This document shows, in pieces, positions 32,953-41,256 of a DNA stretch of 64,000 bases. Numbering within the stretch: the stretch's first letter is position 1; every line of letters starts with the position of its first letter. The DNA lies in assembly GCA_038400315.1 (NCBI GenBank), contig CP151668.1, positions 1-64,000 on the forward strand, given 5' to 3'. Both the position numbers and the translations under genes were made by a program. The stretch comes from Isosphaeraceae bacterium EP7 (GTDB lineage: Bacteria; Planctomycetota; Planctomycetia; Isosphaerales; Isosphaeraceae). The notes beneath the pieces were generated by a model that did not search any database, was not told the origin of the DNA, and worked only from the letters and a program-made list of their open reading frames with translations.

Positions 32953-35673
32953 TTACTTCTGACGGTTCTTGCGGCGGCCACCCTGGAGGGTCGGGACCGT
33001 CGGGATCTCCTGGCCCGAGAAGACCTGATCAACGCCCGCCGAGCTCGGATTGACGGTGCTGGTCGGGGCCTGGAGCGGAGCCGTGATCGACTTGGTCGAG
33101 GTCGTCGATGCCCCGGAAACCAGCGGTACAACCGTGGCAGTGACCGACCCAAGGGTGGACGGCGTGGTGGGTTTGAAGACGACGTCTACCCAGTAGTTGG
33201 TCGCCTTCCAGGTCTGGGTGGGGAAGCCTCCCCCTGAACCATACCGGAAGACACTCCCGTTGGCCGGCACTGACAGTGGTCCGCTGGTATAGGCCGAGGC
33301 GAAGTAGTTCGCGTCCGACGCGTAGCCACCTTGCGGAGCCAGGTACGACGCCACGTAAATCGTGTTCGGCTGAATCGTCACCGGCGAGGCGAAGGTCACT
33401 TGCTGCCAACCCGAGGCCGTCTCGGACGTGAACGTGGCCGAGGCCAGAAGCTGGCCGCTGCTGCTCCAGAGGTGGCCAACGTGGGTTCCCGTGTTGGTGC
33501 CGGCCTTGTAGAAGCGGATTCCGGTGATCGTCCCAGCCGTGTTGGAGCTGAACTTCACCCCCAGCTCAACCGCGCTGGCTTCGGGGAACGACGCCGTAAC
33601 CGGCTTGGACGAGCTGCTCCAAAGCGTGGACGACGTCGACGTTGATGGAGGGGTGGCGTCCGTGCCGGTGGTGAAGGACCGGGTGGTCGTGCCGACCATC
33701 AGATTGCCGGCAAGGTCCTTGACCCCACTGACGCTGGCGGTGTAAGTCGTCGAGGCCTTCAAAGCCGCCGATGGCTTGAGTGTGGCCGTGTTGCTATTCG
33801 TCGCGTAGGTCACGGTGGACGGGATCACGCTGCCGGCGGCGTCCTTGAGCACGAAGTTGATCGTGCCCGACTGGACCGCTTCGCTGAAGAGCGCCGTGAC
33901 GCTGGCCGTCGTCGCCACGCCGGTGGCAGCGGCCGCCGGGGTGAATGAGTTGACCTTAGGGGCCACCGTGTCGACCGTTCCGGTGGTGAAGGACCCGGTG
34001 GTCGTGCCGACCATCAGATTGCCGGCAACGTCCCTGACCCCACTGACGCTGGCGGTGTAAGTCGTCGAGGCCTTCAAAGCCGCCGATGGCTTGAGTGTGG
34101 CCGTGTTGCTATTCGTCGCGTAGGTCACGGTGGACGGGATCACGCTGCCGGCGGCGTCCTTGAGCACGAAGTTGATCGTGCCCGACTGGACCGCTTCGCT
34201 GAAGAGCGCCGTGACGCTGGCCGTCGTCGCCACGCCGGTGGCAGCGGCCGCCGGGGTGAATGAGTTGACCTTAGGGGCCACCGTGTCGCCGACCGGAGCC
34301 GGCGGACTCGTGCTGCCGGCCTGGAACTCGTATGCACCAATATCGACACCATTGCCGATCGGCCTGGGCTTCTTTTCCAGATCGGTCGAGGGAGCGTTCA
34401 GAGAGGTCCCGGTATCGATCAGGGTGCTTGTCGATGGGAGGTGGAAGTCCAACCCGGACGCGTTGACGAAGGATTTGGTCAGGTCGAGCAGTATCGAGTG
34501 AGTATCGAAGGCGTACTTGGTCTGCCACTGGCTCAGCGTGAGGCTCGAACTGCCCTCGTCGGCCGAGAACCTCGGAGCGACGGCGTTGTAATCCATCTTC
34601 ATTCCGGTCAGACTGGCCGCCGAGGCGATGACAGTCCCGTCGGTCCCGTTGGTGCTGGCCGAATACAGCACATTGTTGATGATCGTGTTGCCCGTGCTGG
34701 CATCGGCCAGCCGAAGCGCCGACTGACCATCGGCTGCCACCATGATTGTGTTATTGGCGATCAGATTGTTCGTCGAGCCCTGCGAGCTCTGGAGCTGGGC
34801 GACGGTGAGCCCCTTGGCGTGGGCGTTGGCGATGATGTTATTGCGAATGACCGAATTCTGGACGCCGCCGAGGTTGATTGCCGAGCCCGGACCATACTTC
34901 GCCAGCGATCCGCCCATACCGACGTTGGTGATGATGTTGTTCTCGACCAGGGCTCCCGGAATCAGTCCGTTGCCTCCCTGGCTGGAGTCGCCGTTAAGCA
35001 GCAACCCGTTGCCCAGGACATTGGTCACCGTATTGCCGCGGACGGTCGGCCGGACCGCGCTATTGGCCACGTAGATCCCGGTGTCATAGCCCCCGGAAAC
35101 CTTGTTGTTCTGGACCAGTAGGTCGGTGGTGAAACTGGTCATCATGCCGCACTGGTCAACCTGCCGGAGTTGAATCGTGTTGTTGCTGAAATTGACACCG
35201 ATTCCTCCGCCAGCGGCCCGGAGCGCGGTCCTCCAATTGGACTGGCTGGCATCGGGGGTGATGGTGAACCCGCTGATGGTGACGTAATTGCAGTTTTCCA
35301 GGTTGATCGCGTCGGGTGTCTTGCCATTGCGGACGTTGATGAGCGTGCCCGGGTCGGCCTGAAACGTGATCGGAGCGTTCGCGGTCCCACCCTGGGGAGA
35401 ATTCCAGCCCATGATGAAACCGGCGTAGGTGCCCGCCCGAACCGAGATCACGTCACCGGGCTTGGCAAGGTCGGAAGCGTGCTGAAGTGTCTTCCAGGGG
35501 GCCGTGGCCGTGCCGGCAGCCGAGTCGTTGCCCGTTGGGGAGACGATGTAGTTGCTCAGAGCCAATCGTGTCTCAAGCAGCTCAATTTGCAACCGAGACC
35601 TTGATCGCGAGGGCCGGCTTCCATCGGAAAAAAAGTTTCGCCCTCGAGATGTGAGCCTAGGTAGAATTTTCAT
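32953..35673 (-). CDS. Secreted parallel beta-helix protein with tandem Ig-like and DUF4082 domains
   Basis: A 906-residue exported protein. Residues 1-40 are basic and end in LQIELLETRLALS, the extended planctomycete export motif (LEPR-like) found in many secreted Isosphaeraceae proteins. Residues about 42-390 form right-handed beta-helix coils (PbH1-type, e.g. LVQNNKVSGGYDTGIYVANS and ENNIITNVG), as in pectate-lyase-like folds. Two nearly identical Ig-like Big_5 modules of about 105 residues follow (VAPKVNSFTPAAAATGV), then a DUF4082 domain (VELGVKFSSNTAGTITGIRF) and a Ser/Thr-rich basic tail. It is transcribed towards the polysaccharide operon. It may bind, cleave or display the glycan; no lyase catalytic residues could be assigned. 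Confidence 0.85.
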   Translation of the reverse strand: MKILPRLTSRGRNFFSDGSRPSRSRSRLQIELLETRLALSNYIVSPTGNDSAAGTATAPWKTLQHASDLAKPGDVISVRAGTYAGFIMGWNSPQGGTANAPITFQADPGTLINVRNGKTPDAINLENCNYVTISGFTITPDASQSNWRTALRAAGGGIGVNFSNNTIQLRQVDQCGMMTSFTTDLLVQNNKVSGGYDTGIYVANSAVRPTVRGNTVTNVLGNGLLLNGDSSQGGNGLIPGALVENNIITNVGMGGSLAKYGPGSAINLGGVQNSVIRNNIIANAHAKGLTVAQLQSSQGSTNNLIANNTIMVAADGQSALRLADASTGNTIINNVLYSASTNGTDGTVIASAASLTGMKMDYNAVAPRFSADEGSSSLTLSQWQTKYAFDTHSILLDLTKSFVNASGLDFHLPSTSTLIDTGTSLNAPSTDLEKKPRPIGNGVDIGAYEFQAGSTSPPAPVGDTVAPKVNSFTPAAAATGVATTASVTALFSEAVQSGTINFVLKDAAGSVIPSTVTYATNSNTATLKPSAALKASTTYTASVSGVRDVAGNLMVGTTTGSFTTGTVDTVAPKVNSFTPAAAATGVATTASVTALFSEAVQSGTINFVLKDAAGSVIPSTVTYATNSNTATLKPSAALKASTTYTASVSGVKDLAGNLMVGTTTRSFTTGTDATPPSTSTSSTLWSSSSKPVTASFPEASAVELGVKFSSNTAGTITGIRFYKAGTNTGTHVGHLWSSSGQLLASATFTSETASGWQQVTFASPVTIQPNTIYVASYLAPQGGYASDANYFASAYTSGPLSVPANGSVFRYGSGGGFPTQTWKATNYWVDVVFKPTTPSTLGSVTATVVPLVSGASTTSTKSITAPLQAPTSTVNPSSAGVDQVFSGQEIPTVPTLQGGRRKNRQK
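33661..34290 (-). repeat. Two 315-bp direct repeats encoding Ig-like modules
   Basis: The two Big_5-type modules are encoded by neighbouring units that match at an exact offset of 315 bp (105 codons) with only a few substitutions. One example is CVGTTTG versus TTTR near the module end. The high nucleotide identity points to recent duplication or gene conversion, and the copy number may vary between strains. Confidence 0.9.
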
Positions 35674-35692
35674 CAGTCGGGACTCTCTTGGT

Positions 35693-35839
35693 AAAAGCTG
35701 GGGAGTGGACGACCCTGGAGCCGGGGACGGGTGCGAGCCGTCCCCGGCTCAGTGCATTGACGGAAAAAGCTGGGGAGTGGACGACCCTGGAGCCGGGGAC
35801 GGGTGCGAGCCGTCCCCGGCTCAGTGCATTGACGGAAAC
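35693..35839. repeat. 72-bp tandem duplication, each unit with a 13-bp GC hairpin
   Basis: A 72-bp unit at 35693-35764 is repeated at 35765-35836. Each unit contains a perfect inverted repeat: GAGCCGGGGACGG with CCGTCCCCGGCTC around a 7-nt loop, at 35718-35750 and 35790-35822. The pair lies 20-165 bp upstream of the beta-helix protein start, so both hairpins would be in its promoter or 5' leader. Neither has a T-run on either strand. They could be operators, mRNA-stabilising structures or leftover mobile palindromes. Confidence 0.9.
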
Positions 35840-36371
35840 ACAATTCCTGCCCGGGGGGATGAAGCTGGATTTCGACAGTCTCGAAACCTCAACGCGAACG
35901 TCACCAACGTTAACTTTTATCAAAAATGATTACCTGCTTGAATGCAGCAGACTTTAATCTTTCATTAAGGTAATCGCTTTTATTTATTAGTACTAAGTTG
36001 TCGCTTGTCAAGAACCCACGGCATATTTTTTGACTCAAACCAACGAGTTCAAGGTCACTTCTCACCTGCTACGACAATGGTGAGCCATCTGCAACTACTT
36101 TTGACGCGCAACTTGAGAGATGACCGACTACGAAACCTGAACCTAACCGACAACGACGGCTCACACCGCGTAACGAAACCGAAAGCCTGAAGGACGTCAA
36201 GAACATCATCATGATGTATTGATTTATCATTTCGGATTCCAGTTCTAAACATCGGTAGCATTGGTCTCGCTGTGCCCTTGAAACCCTAGGCCATTCCTGG
36301 CCCAAATCAAACCATATGCCAGAAGAGGCTTAGGACGAATGGTCACCGCCACTTACAGCCTGTGGGGAAAG
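35840..36371. other. AT-richer intergenic stretch without recognised genes
   Basis: The base composition is visibly more AT-rich than the flanking operon. Only short ORFs lacking ribosome-binding sites occur. The part near 35840-36000 probably contains the promoter of the minus-strand beta-helix gene. No RNA gene or terminator was recognised. Confidence 0.5.
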
Positions 36372-36672
36372 CTACCTTTTCGCCAACACCTTCGATCGTC
36401 TGCGGGCCATCAGATGGATCATCGCCAGCTTGACGAACGCCTCGCTGCTTGCGGTGGTCGCCTCATAATCCTTGCTCAGCCGACGGTTCCGCCCCAGCCA
36501 TGCGAAGGTCCGCTCCACACGCCAGCGGAACGCGATCGGCTCGAACTTGTCGGCACCGGGACGCTTCGCCTTGATCTCCAGCCGCAGCCGGTTGAGGTCT
36601 CGCAACGCATAGACCCACTCGGCGATCCCGCCGTTGTAGATCCCATCGGCGACGATGGGGGGGGTGACACTC
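36372..36672 (-). pseudogene. IS5-family transposase C-terminal fragment
   Basis: The minus-strand frame encodes about 98 residues of the C-terminal catalytic region. It reads IVADGIYNGGIAEWVYAL, then LRLEIKAKRPGADKFEPIAF, the conserved RWRVERTFAWLGRNRRLSKDYE block that holds the catalytic Glu, and MIHLMARRRSK. The N-terminal two thirds are absent. Its 5' edge falls inside a 65-bp tandem duplication. This is a dead remnant, different in sequence from the near-complete IS5 element at 38.9-39.8 kb. Confidence 0.83.
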
Positions 36673-36736
36673 TATAGACCCACTCGGCGATCCCGCCGTT
36701 GTAGATCCCATCGGCGACGATGGGGGGGGTGACACT
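36609..36736. repeat. 65-bp tandem duplication inside the IS5 remnant
   Basis: The segment starting at 36609 recurs with an offset of 65 bp at 36674. About 63 bp are identical, including a run of eight G residues. It repeats the codons for the ADGIYNGGIAEW part of the transposase fragment and marks the point where transposase similarity ends. Confidence 0.92.
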
Positions 36737-37198
36737 GGCAGCTTCTGGCTCTTGATTCGATTTGGATCAACACCTTAACTCTAATGTCGACAGATTGTGA
36801 CCCCATACCTCCTACTCCGGAAGACAAATTCTTTCACATCTCTATGATTTGTTACAATCATTCTTCATTGAGACGGTTCGACCAAGCTCGAATCGATGCA
36901 TTGATTGTGACATGGTAATGCAGACCTCAAAACCCGATGGTCCTCATTGACTTGAGCTATGCACCGGCAATCAGAGATGTTTGCAAGAGTGAAATAACCA
37001 TTGGGTTTTCCTGGCCTGTGATCTTGCCTCGCCTGATCTGGGCACCGGACCCGTCAGCCAAGGCGATCCACAGAAAGCCTGGCTTGATCCCTAGAAAGCC
37101 TGTCTTGGTCCCTGTGATTCAGAACTCGTAAGAACTGTTCGATTTCGATCGGGATACACAGGCCGGACTTGTCGATCAAGCTCGAGTCGGAAGTTAGT
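36737..37198. other. AT-richer intergenic stretch without recognised genes
   Basis: No convincing ORF, RNA or terminator was seen between the IS5 fragment and the IS256 element. A short imperfect repeat (CAGAAAGCCTGGCTTGATCC, then TAGAAAGCCTGTCTTGGTCC, near 37070-37112) is present. Function unknown. Confidence 0.45.
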
Positions 37199-38553
37199 GC
37201 ATCTTTGCTTCTGTAATTCCCGATTGCCGGTGGGCCGACGGCGGCGGGCGTACCCCGCCTCTGAAGGCCTTCCCGGGCGATTCGCCTTGAAAGCGGCAGG
37301 TCATCGCCGGTTCCTTGGAAGGTGCCAACCAACCCAAGGAGACCGACCGACGATGACCCACCACGAGCAAAGTAACCCCCTCGACCAGATCAGGGAACTC
37401 CTGGCTGAGCACGGATTCGACGGCATGGCCCAGGCCCTAACCGTCCTCCTTAACGAAATCATGAAGCTCGAACGGGCTCAGGTACTCGGGGCCGCCCCGT
37501 ATGAGCGATCTGAGGGGCGTCAGGGCTACTCCAATGGCTACAAGCCCAAGACCGTCCCGACCCGCATGGGCCCCATCACCCTGGCCGTTCCCCAGGCCCG
37601 GGGCATCGACTTCTACCCCTTGGCCCTGGAGATGGGCGTCCGCAGCGAGCTGGCCCGGTAACTGGCCGTCGCCGAGATGGACGTCCAGGGCGTCTCGACA
37701 AGGAAGGTCGCCTCCATCACCGAGCAACTCTGCGGGGCCGAGATCAGCAGTTCCCAGGTCAGCCCGGCCGCCGCCGCACTCGACGCCGAGTTGACGACCT
37801 GGCGTGAACGGCCCCTCGGCGAGATGCCCTACCTGGTCCTCGACACCCGCTACGAGAAGTTCCGCCACGGCGGGTCGGTGGTCTCCTGTGCGGTCCTGGT
37901 GGCCATCGGCATCGATGCCCAGGGGCATCGGTCGATCTTCAGCACCAGGGTCTCGCTGTCGGAGGCCGAGCCCCACTGGCGGGCCTTCCTAGCGAGCCTT
38001 CACGCCCTTGGCCTACACGGCGTCCGCATGATCGCCAGCGATGCCAATGCCGGACTCAGGGAGGCCCTCCGAGCCCGGTTCTCGGGCGTGCCCTGGCAGC
38101 GATGCCAGTTCCACCTGGCCCAGAACGCCATGGCCTACGTGCCCAAGGTGGCGATGCGGAAAGAGGTGGGGGCGAGCCTGCGGGCGGTCCTCGACGCCCC
38201 GGATCGGGCCGAGGCCGATCGGCAGTTTGACCTGGCGGTGAAGAAGTACCGCACGACGGCGCCGAGGCTGGCCGAGTGGATGGAGGTCAATGTCCAGGAG
38301 CGGCTGACGGCCTTCTCCCTGCTGCCGGGCCACCGAAGGCGGCTGAGGACGACGAACATGCTGGAGCGGATCAACCGGGAGATCAAGCGGCGGACGAGGG
38401 TGGCGACCCTGTTCCCCAACGAGGTGTCAGCCTTGCGACTGGTCGGTGCTGTCTTGATGGATATCAGCGAGAAGTGGGAGACGAACCGCAAGTACGTGAC
38501 GATGGAGCCGGAATGACCTGCCGCCCTCCGAGACGGAATTTACAGAATCGATG
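37199..38553 (+). mobile_element. IS256-family insertion sequence
   Basis: The element is bounded by imperfect terminal inverted repeats. The left end is CATCTTTGCTTCTGTAATTC (about 37200-37219), and the right end in reverse complement is CATCGATTCTGTAAATTCCG (about 38534-38553). It contains one Mutator-type transposase gene with a premature stop. No convincing target-site duplication could be found, so the outer boundaries are approximate. Confidence 0.72.
37353..38516 (+). pseudogene. IS256-family (Mutator) transposase with one in-frame stop
   Basis: From ATG 37353 (AAGGAG at 37336-37341) a single frame encodes 387 codons with the full IS256 pattern. It has RSEGRQGYSNGYKPKTV, the VQGVSTRKVASI block, the first catalytic region in MPYLVLDTRYEKFRHGG, the second aspartate in MIASDANAGLREA, and CQFHLAQNAMAYVP. 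The C-terminal Glu region is NMLERINREIKRRTRVATLFP. A TAA at 37659-37661 interrupts it in frame, just before LAVAEMDVQG, where the family has a sense codon (often Lys). The downstream frame is otherwise intact, so this is a recent inactivation. Confidence 0.92.
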
Positions 38554-38925
38554 TTGCTTTATCAGTCGGAATGGTTCGGATCGGTTCCAATCGGATGGTA
38601 CAGCCGTACTCACTATTGATAGATCCGCCTCTCGGTTCTGAACGAGCAGTCTGATCGGCTGCCCCACGACCGATCGCTCGAGGCGTGATCAATCCTTGAA
38701 TCAATTTAGGTGATTAGCAAAATCCTAGGCCAAGCCCTCCTTGATGAGTTGGGGGAGGATCAGGGTCTTGTATAGTACCTCCGGCAGATGCTCATCACGA
38801 TGATTGTACCGGAACTCGTACTCGGCCAGGTCCACCGGGAGGTTCTCCCGGTCCACCCCGTGGCATAGGCGGTGGAGCCGCTTCGAGTAGCTCCTGAAGC
38901 CCTCGATCCTGTTGATGTGTCCTAG

Positions 38926-39842
38926 CCTCTGTCTGACGGAGGGGTTATATGGTCAATAGCCTCAGATATCTCTGCATCATGGCCAACTTCACCGTGGCCA
39001 GGTAGTTGAGTGCCAGCTTGTCGAACCGCGTCGCCACGGCGCGGCACTCCTTCACCCAGCCGACTCACTGCTCCATCACCGACCGCCGGCGGTACGCCTC
39101 GGAGTCGAATCGCACGCGGCCGTCTCCGGGCCGCTGGTCCGACCGGCGCGGGATCACCGCCCGGATGCCGTGCCGCGCCAGCCATCGGCGGATCCGCGGG
39201 TCGCTGTAGGCCTTGTCGCCGGCCAGGGCGACCGGGCGGCACCGCGGTCGGCCCCGTCGGCCCCGCAGCCGCACCTCGCCCATGGCCCGCTCGAACTGGG
39301 TGGACTCGTGACGCTGGCCCGGCGTGATCACCGCCGCCAGCGGGATGCCGCGGCCGTCGCAGACCAGGTGGACCTTGGTGCCGAAGCCGCCGCGGGACCG
39401 GCCCAGGGCGTGGTCCTCCGGCTCGCCGGCTCGTTTTTTTTCGACGCCCCGGCGGCCGCCCGCGCGGCGCGGATGACGGTGCCGTCGATGCAGAACAACT
39501 CGGCGTCGATGAGCCCCTCGGCGTTGAGCCGGACCTGGAGTCGCTCGAGCATGCGGTCGATCAGCCCCGCCTTGCGCATGGCGTTGAAGCGGTGGTAGAC
39601 CGTCTGCCACGGCCCATAACGCTCGGGCAGGTCGCGCCAGGGGACGCCGGTTCGCATCCGCCACAGGGTGCCGTTGAGGACGGTGCGGTGGTCGGCCCAG
39701 CGGCCGCCGCGTCCCTGCGCCGGGAAGAGGTCGGCGATCAGGGCCCATTGTTCATCGGTCAGCTCATGCCGCTTCGCCATGACATCCTCGCAAGATGCTG
39801 CAAGGCGACAAGATAGCGACGCGGTCATCCCTCAGACAGAGG
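38926..39842 (-). mobile_element. IS5-family element nested in IS1595 copy 1
   Basis: A 917-bp element with 14-bp inverted repeats (CCTCTGTCTGACGG at 38926-38939; CCTCTGTCTGAGGG in complement at 39829-39842). It is flanked by a perfect 4-bp target duplication, CTAG (38922-38925 and 39843-39846). This target agrees with the YTAR preference of the IS5 group. Confidence 0.94.
38945..39780 (-). pseudogene. IS5-family transposase with programmed-type frameshift site and a late stop
   Basis: ATG 39780 starts MAKRHELTDEQWALIADLFP, followed by the IS5 N-terminal block and the first catalytic Asp in ELFCIDGTVIRAAR. At an A8 run (39434-39441 region; AAA AAA AAC in the zero frame) similarity moves to the -1 frame. 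That frame continues EKKRAGEPEDHALGRSRGG and AGDKAYSDPRIRRWLARHGI. This is the usual arrangement for programmed -1 frameshifting in this group. A TGA at 39065-39067 then interrupts the frame after RRSVMEQ, where Cys is usual, before VGWVKECRAVATRFDKLA, which holds the last catalytic region. The element is therefore probably dead, although otherwise complete. Confidence 0.88.
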
Positions 39843-40461
39843 CTAGGCCGTCGGCGAAGACCTCGCCGTGGTCGATCGGCACATGCTTGCCGAAGCGGCT
39901 CAAGTCGTTGTAGCTGACGAACTCGTCGGTGTAGAAGACCGAGCCCTTGACCGTGGCGGCCTCGATCTTCGCCATGAGCGTCTCCTTCTTGCAGTCGGGC
40001 ACGGCCACCGTATAGACCTTACCGGCCCGCTCCAGGACGCCGAAGACGGCCACCTTCCCCGCCGCGCCACGGCCTCGCTTGCCCTTCCACTTGCCGCCGA
40101 AGTACGACTCGTCCTGCTCCAACTCGCCGAGCAGGGGCCGCTTCTCCTCGGCGGCGATGCCAGCCATCGTCAGGCGGTGACCGGGTGAAGGCCCGGTAGG
40201 CCGTCGGGTAGGAGCACCCGACGGTGCGAGCGGCGTGATGGGCGGTGGCGGACAGGCAGAATGCCTTGAGCAGCTCCCAGCGGATGCGACGCTGCTCATA
40301 GCTCCACTTGCGACGGCAGGCGGGGCATCGTCGTTGCCGCTCATGAGAGGGTCGGGTTGCCTCATGGCAATGCCCGCATAGTTGCCCGATGAGGTGCCGC
40401 TCGTAATCGTACAAGTCCATATTGCCAGCCTATTGGCTGGCCTAGGATTTTGCTAATCACC

Positions 40462-40695
40462 TGAATTTAAGCTCGCCATCAGTCCCTATGGACGCCCACT
40501 TCGGTTGAACTCATCCATCGATTCGTTCACGCCTTCGAGCTCGCCTCTTCCTAATTATGCAAGCACACGTGCGTTCGCCAACTGTCGTGTCAAATTTCTG
40601 AGCGAGAGTTAATGCTTGATGGTATGCTTAAGCTGAACGAGCAGCAGTCATTTTTGTACTTTCTGAAACCATTTGTTGAGTTTTGGAACACCAGA
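40462..40695. other. Short spacer between two IS1595 copies
   Basis: A stretch of about 230 bp bearing the target duplications of both neighbouring elements: TGAATTTA at 40462-40469 and ACACCAGA at 40688-40695. No gene was seen. Confidence 0.6.
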
Positions 40696-41256
40696 GGCTC
40701 AAGACCGATTCCAGGTGATGGGGCGTACGGTCTTCGGATTCGATAGGATCGATCGTCTGGAACAACCTTGGCTTCCTCCTCGATCAGACCATCGAGCTTC
40801 CGCATCATGGTGAACATCCAGAACCTCTTTGACGACGCCAAGTGCTTTCAGACCGTCCGCGACATGCGCTGGCCTGTCGGCGTCGCCTGCTCCTCGTACG
40901 GTTCGACCTCGGTCGTCAAGAACGGCCGTGACGAGACCCAGCCTGATCGCCGGCGGTACGAGTGCCGCTCGGGCCGCAAGCGGTTCGACGACCTGACCGA
41001 CACCGTCTTCGCCGGCCATCATCAGCCGCTGCGCACCTGGATCGCCTGCCTGTACCTCATGGGTTTGAACCTCTCGGGCCTGCAGATCGCCCGCGAGTTG
41101 GGGATCGACAAGGGGGACGCCCGCGCGATGATCACGACGCTCCGTCAGCGGATCGTCGATCGGACCCCGCCGGAGGAACTCTCCAGCGAGGTCGAATGCG
41201 ACGAAGTCGACGTGGTGGCGGGACATAAGGGCCATCCCGAGGCCGTTAAAATGAAT

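Larger units (their letters stand above)
38726..40420 (-). pseudogene. IS1595-family transposase, frameshifted and split by an IS insertion
   Basis: From ATG 40420 the minus strand encodes a zinc-ribbon start (CGHCHEATRP...CPACRRKWSY) and the helix-turn-helix GCSYPTAYRAFTR. A frameshift occurs near 40180. The catalytic domain continues with LLGELEQDESYFGGKWKGKR and FYTDEFVSYNDLSRFG. The gene is then cut by the IS5 element. Beyond it the C-terminus resumes exactly (HINRIEGFRSYSKRLHR) and ends at TAG 38726-38728. Splicing the two parts across CTAG restores ...FADGLGHINRIEGF..., which proves the order of insertion. Confidence 0.92.
38710..40461 (-). mobile_element. IS1595-family element, copy 1, interrupted by an IS5 element
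   Basis: Nearly perfect inverted repeats (GGTGATTAGCAAAATCCTAG from 38710; its complement ending at 40461) bound the element. The 8-bp flanks TCAATTTA (38702-38709) and TGAATTTA (40462-40469) differ at one base and represent the expected IS1595 target duplication. Removing the 917-bp IS5 insertion and one CTAG leaves an element of about 0.83 kb. Confidence 0.88.

Noticed and set aside
33661-34290. Direct repeats in the beta-helix gene considered as a possible CRISPR-like or VNTR array.
   Set aside because: There are only two units of 315 bp, in frame and coding for Ig-like domains; there are no spacers.
36005-36190. Short ORFs in the AT-richer spacer between the beta-helix gene and the IS5 remnant.
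   Set aside because: No start signal, unusual composition and no similarity to known proteins.
40699-41235. Minus-strand frame opposite the IS1595 copy 2 transposase.
   Set aside because: It is antisense to recognisable transposase sequence and has no supporting features.
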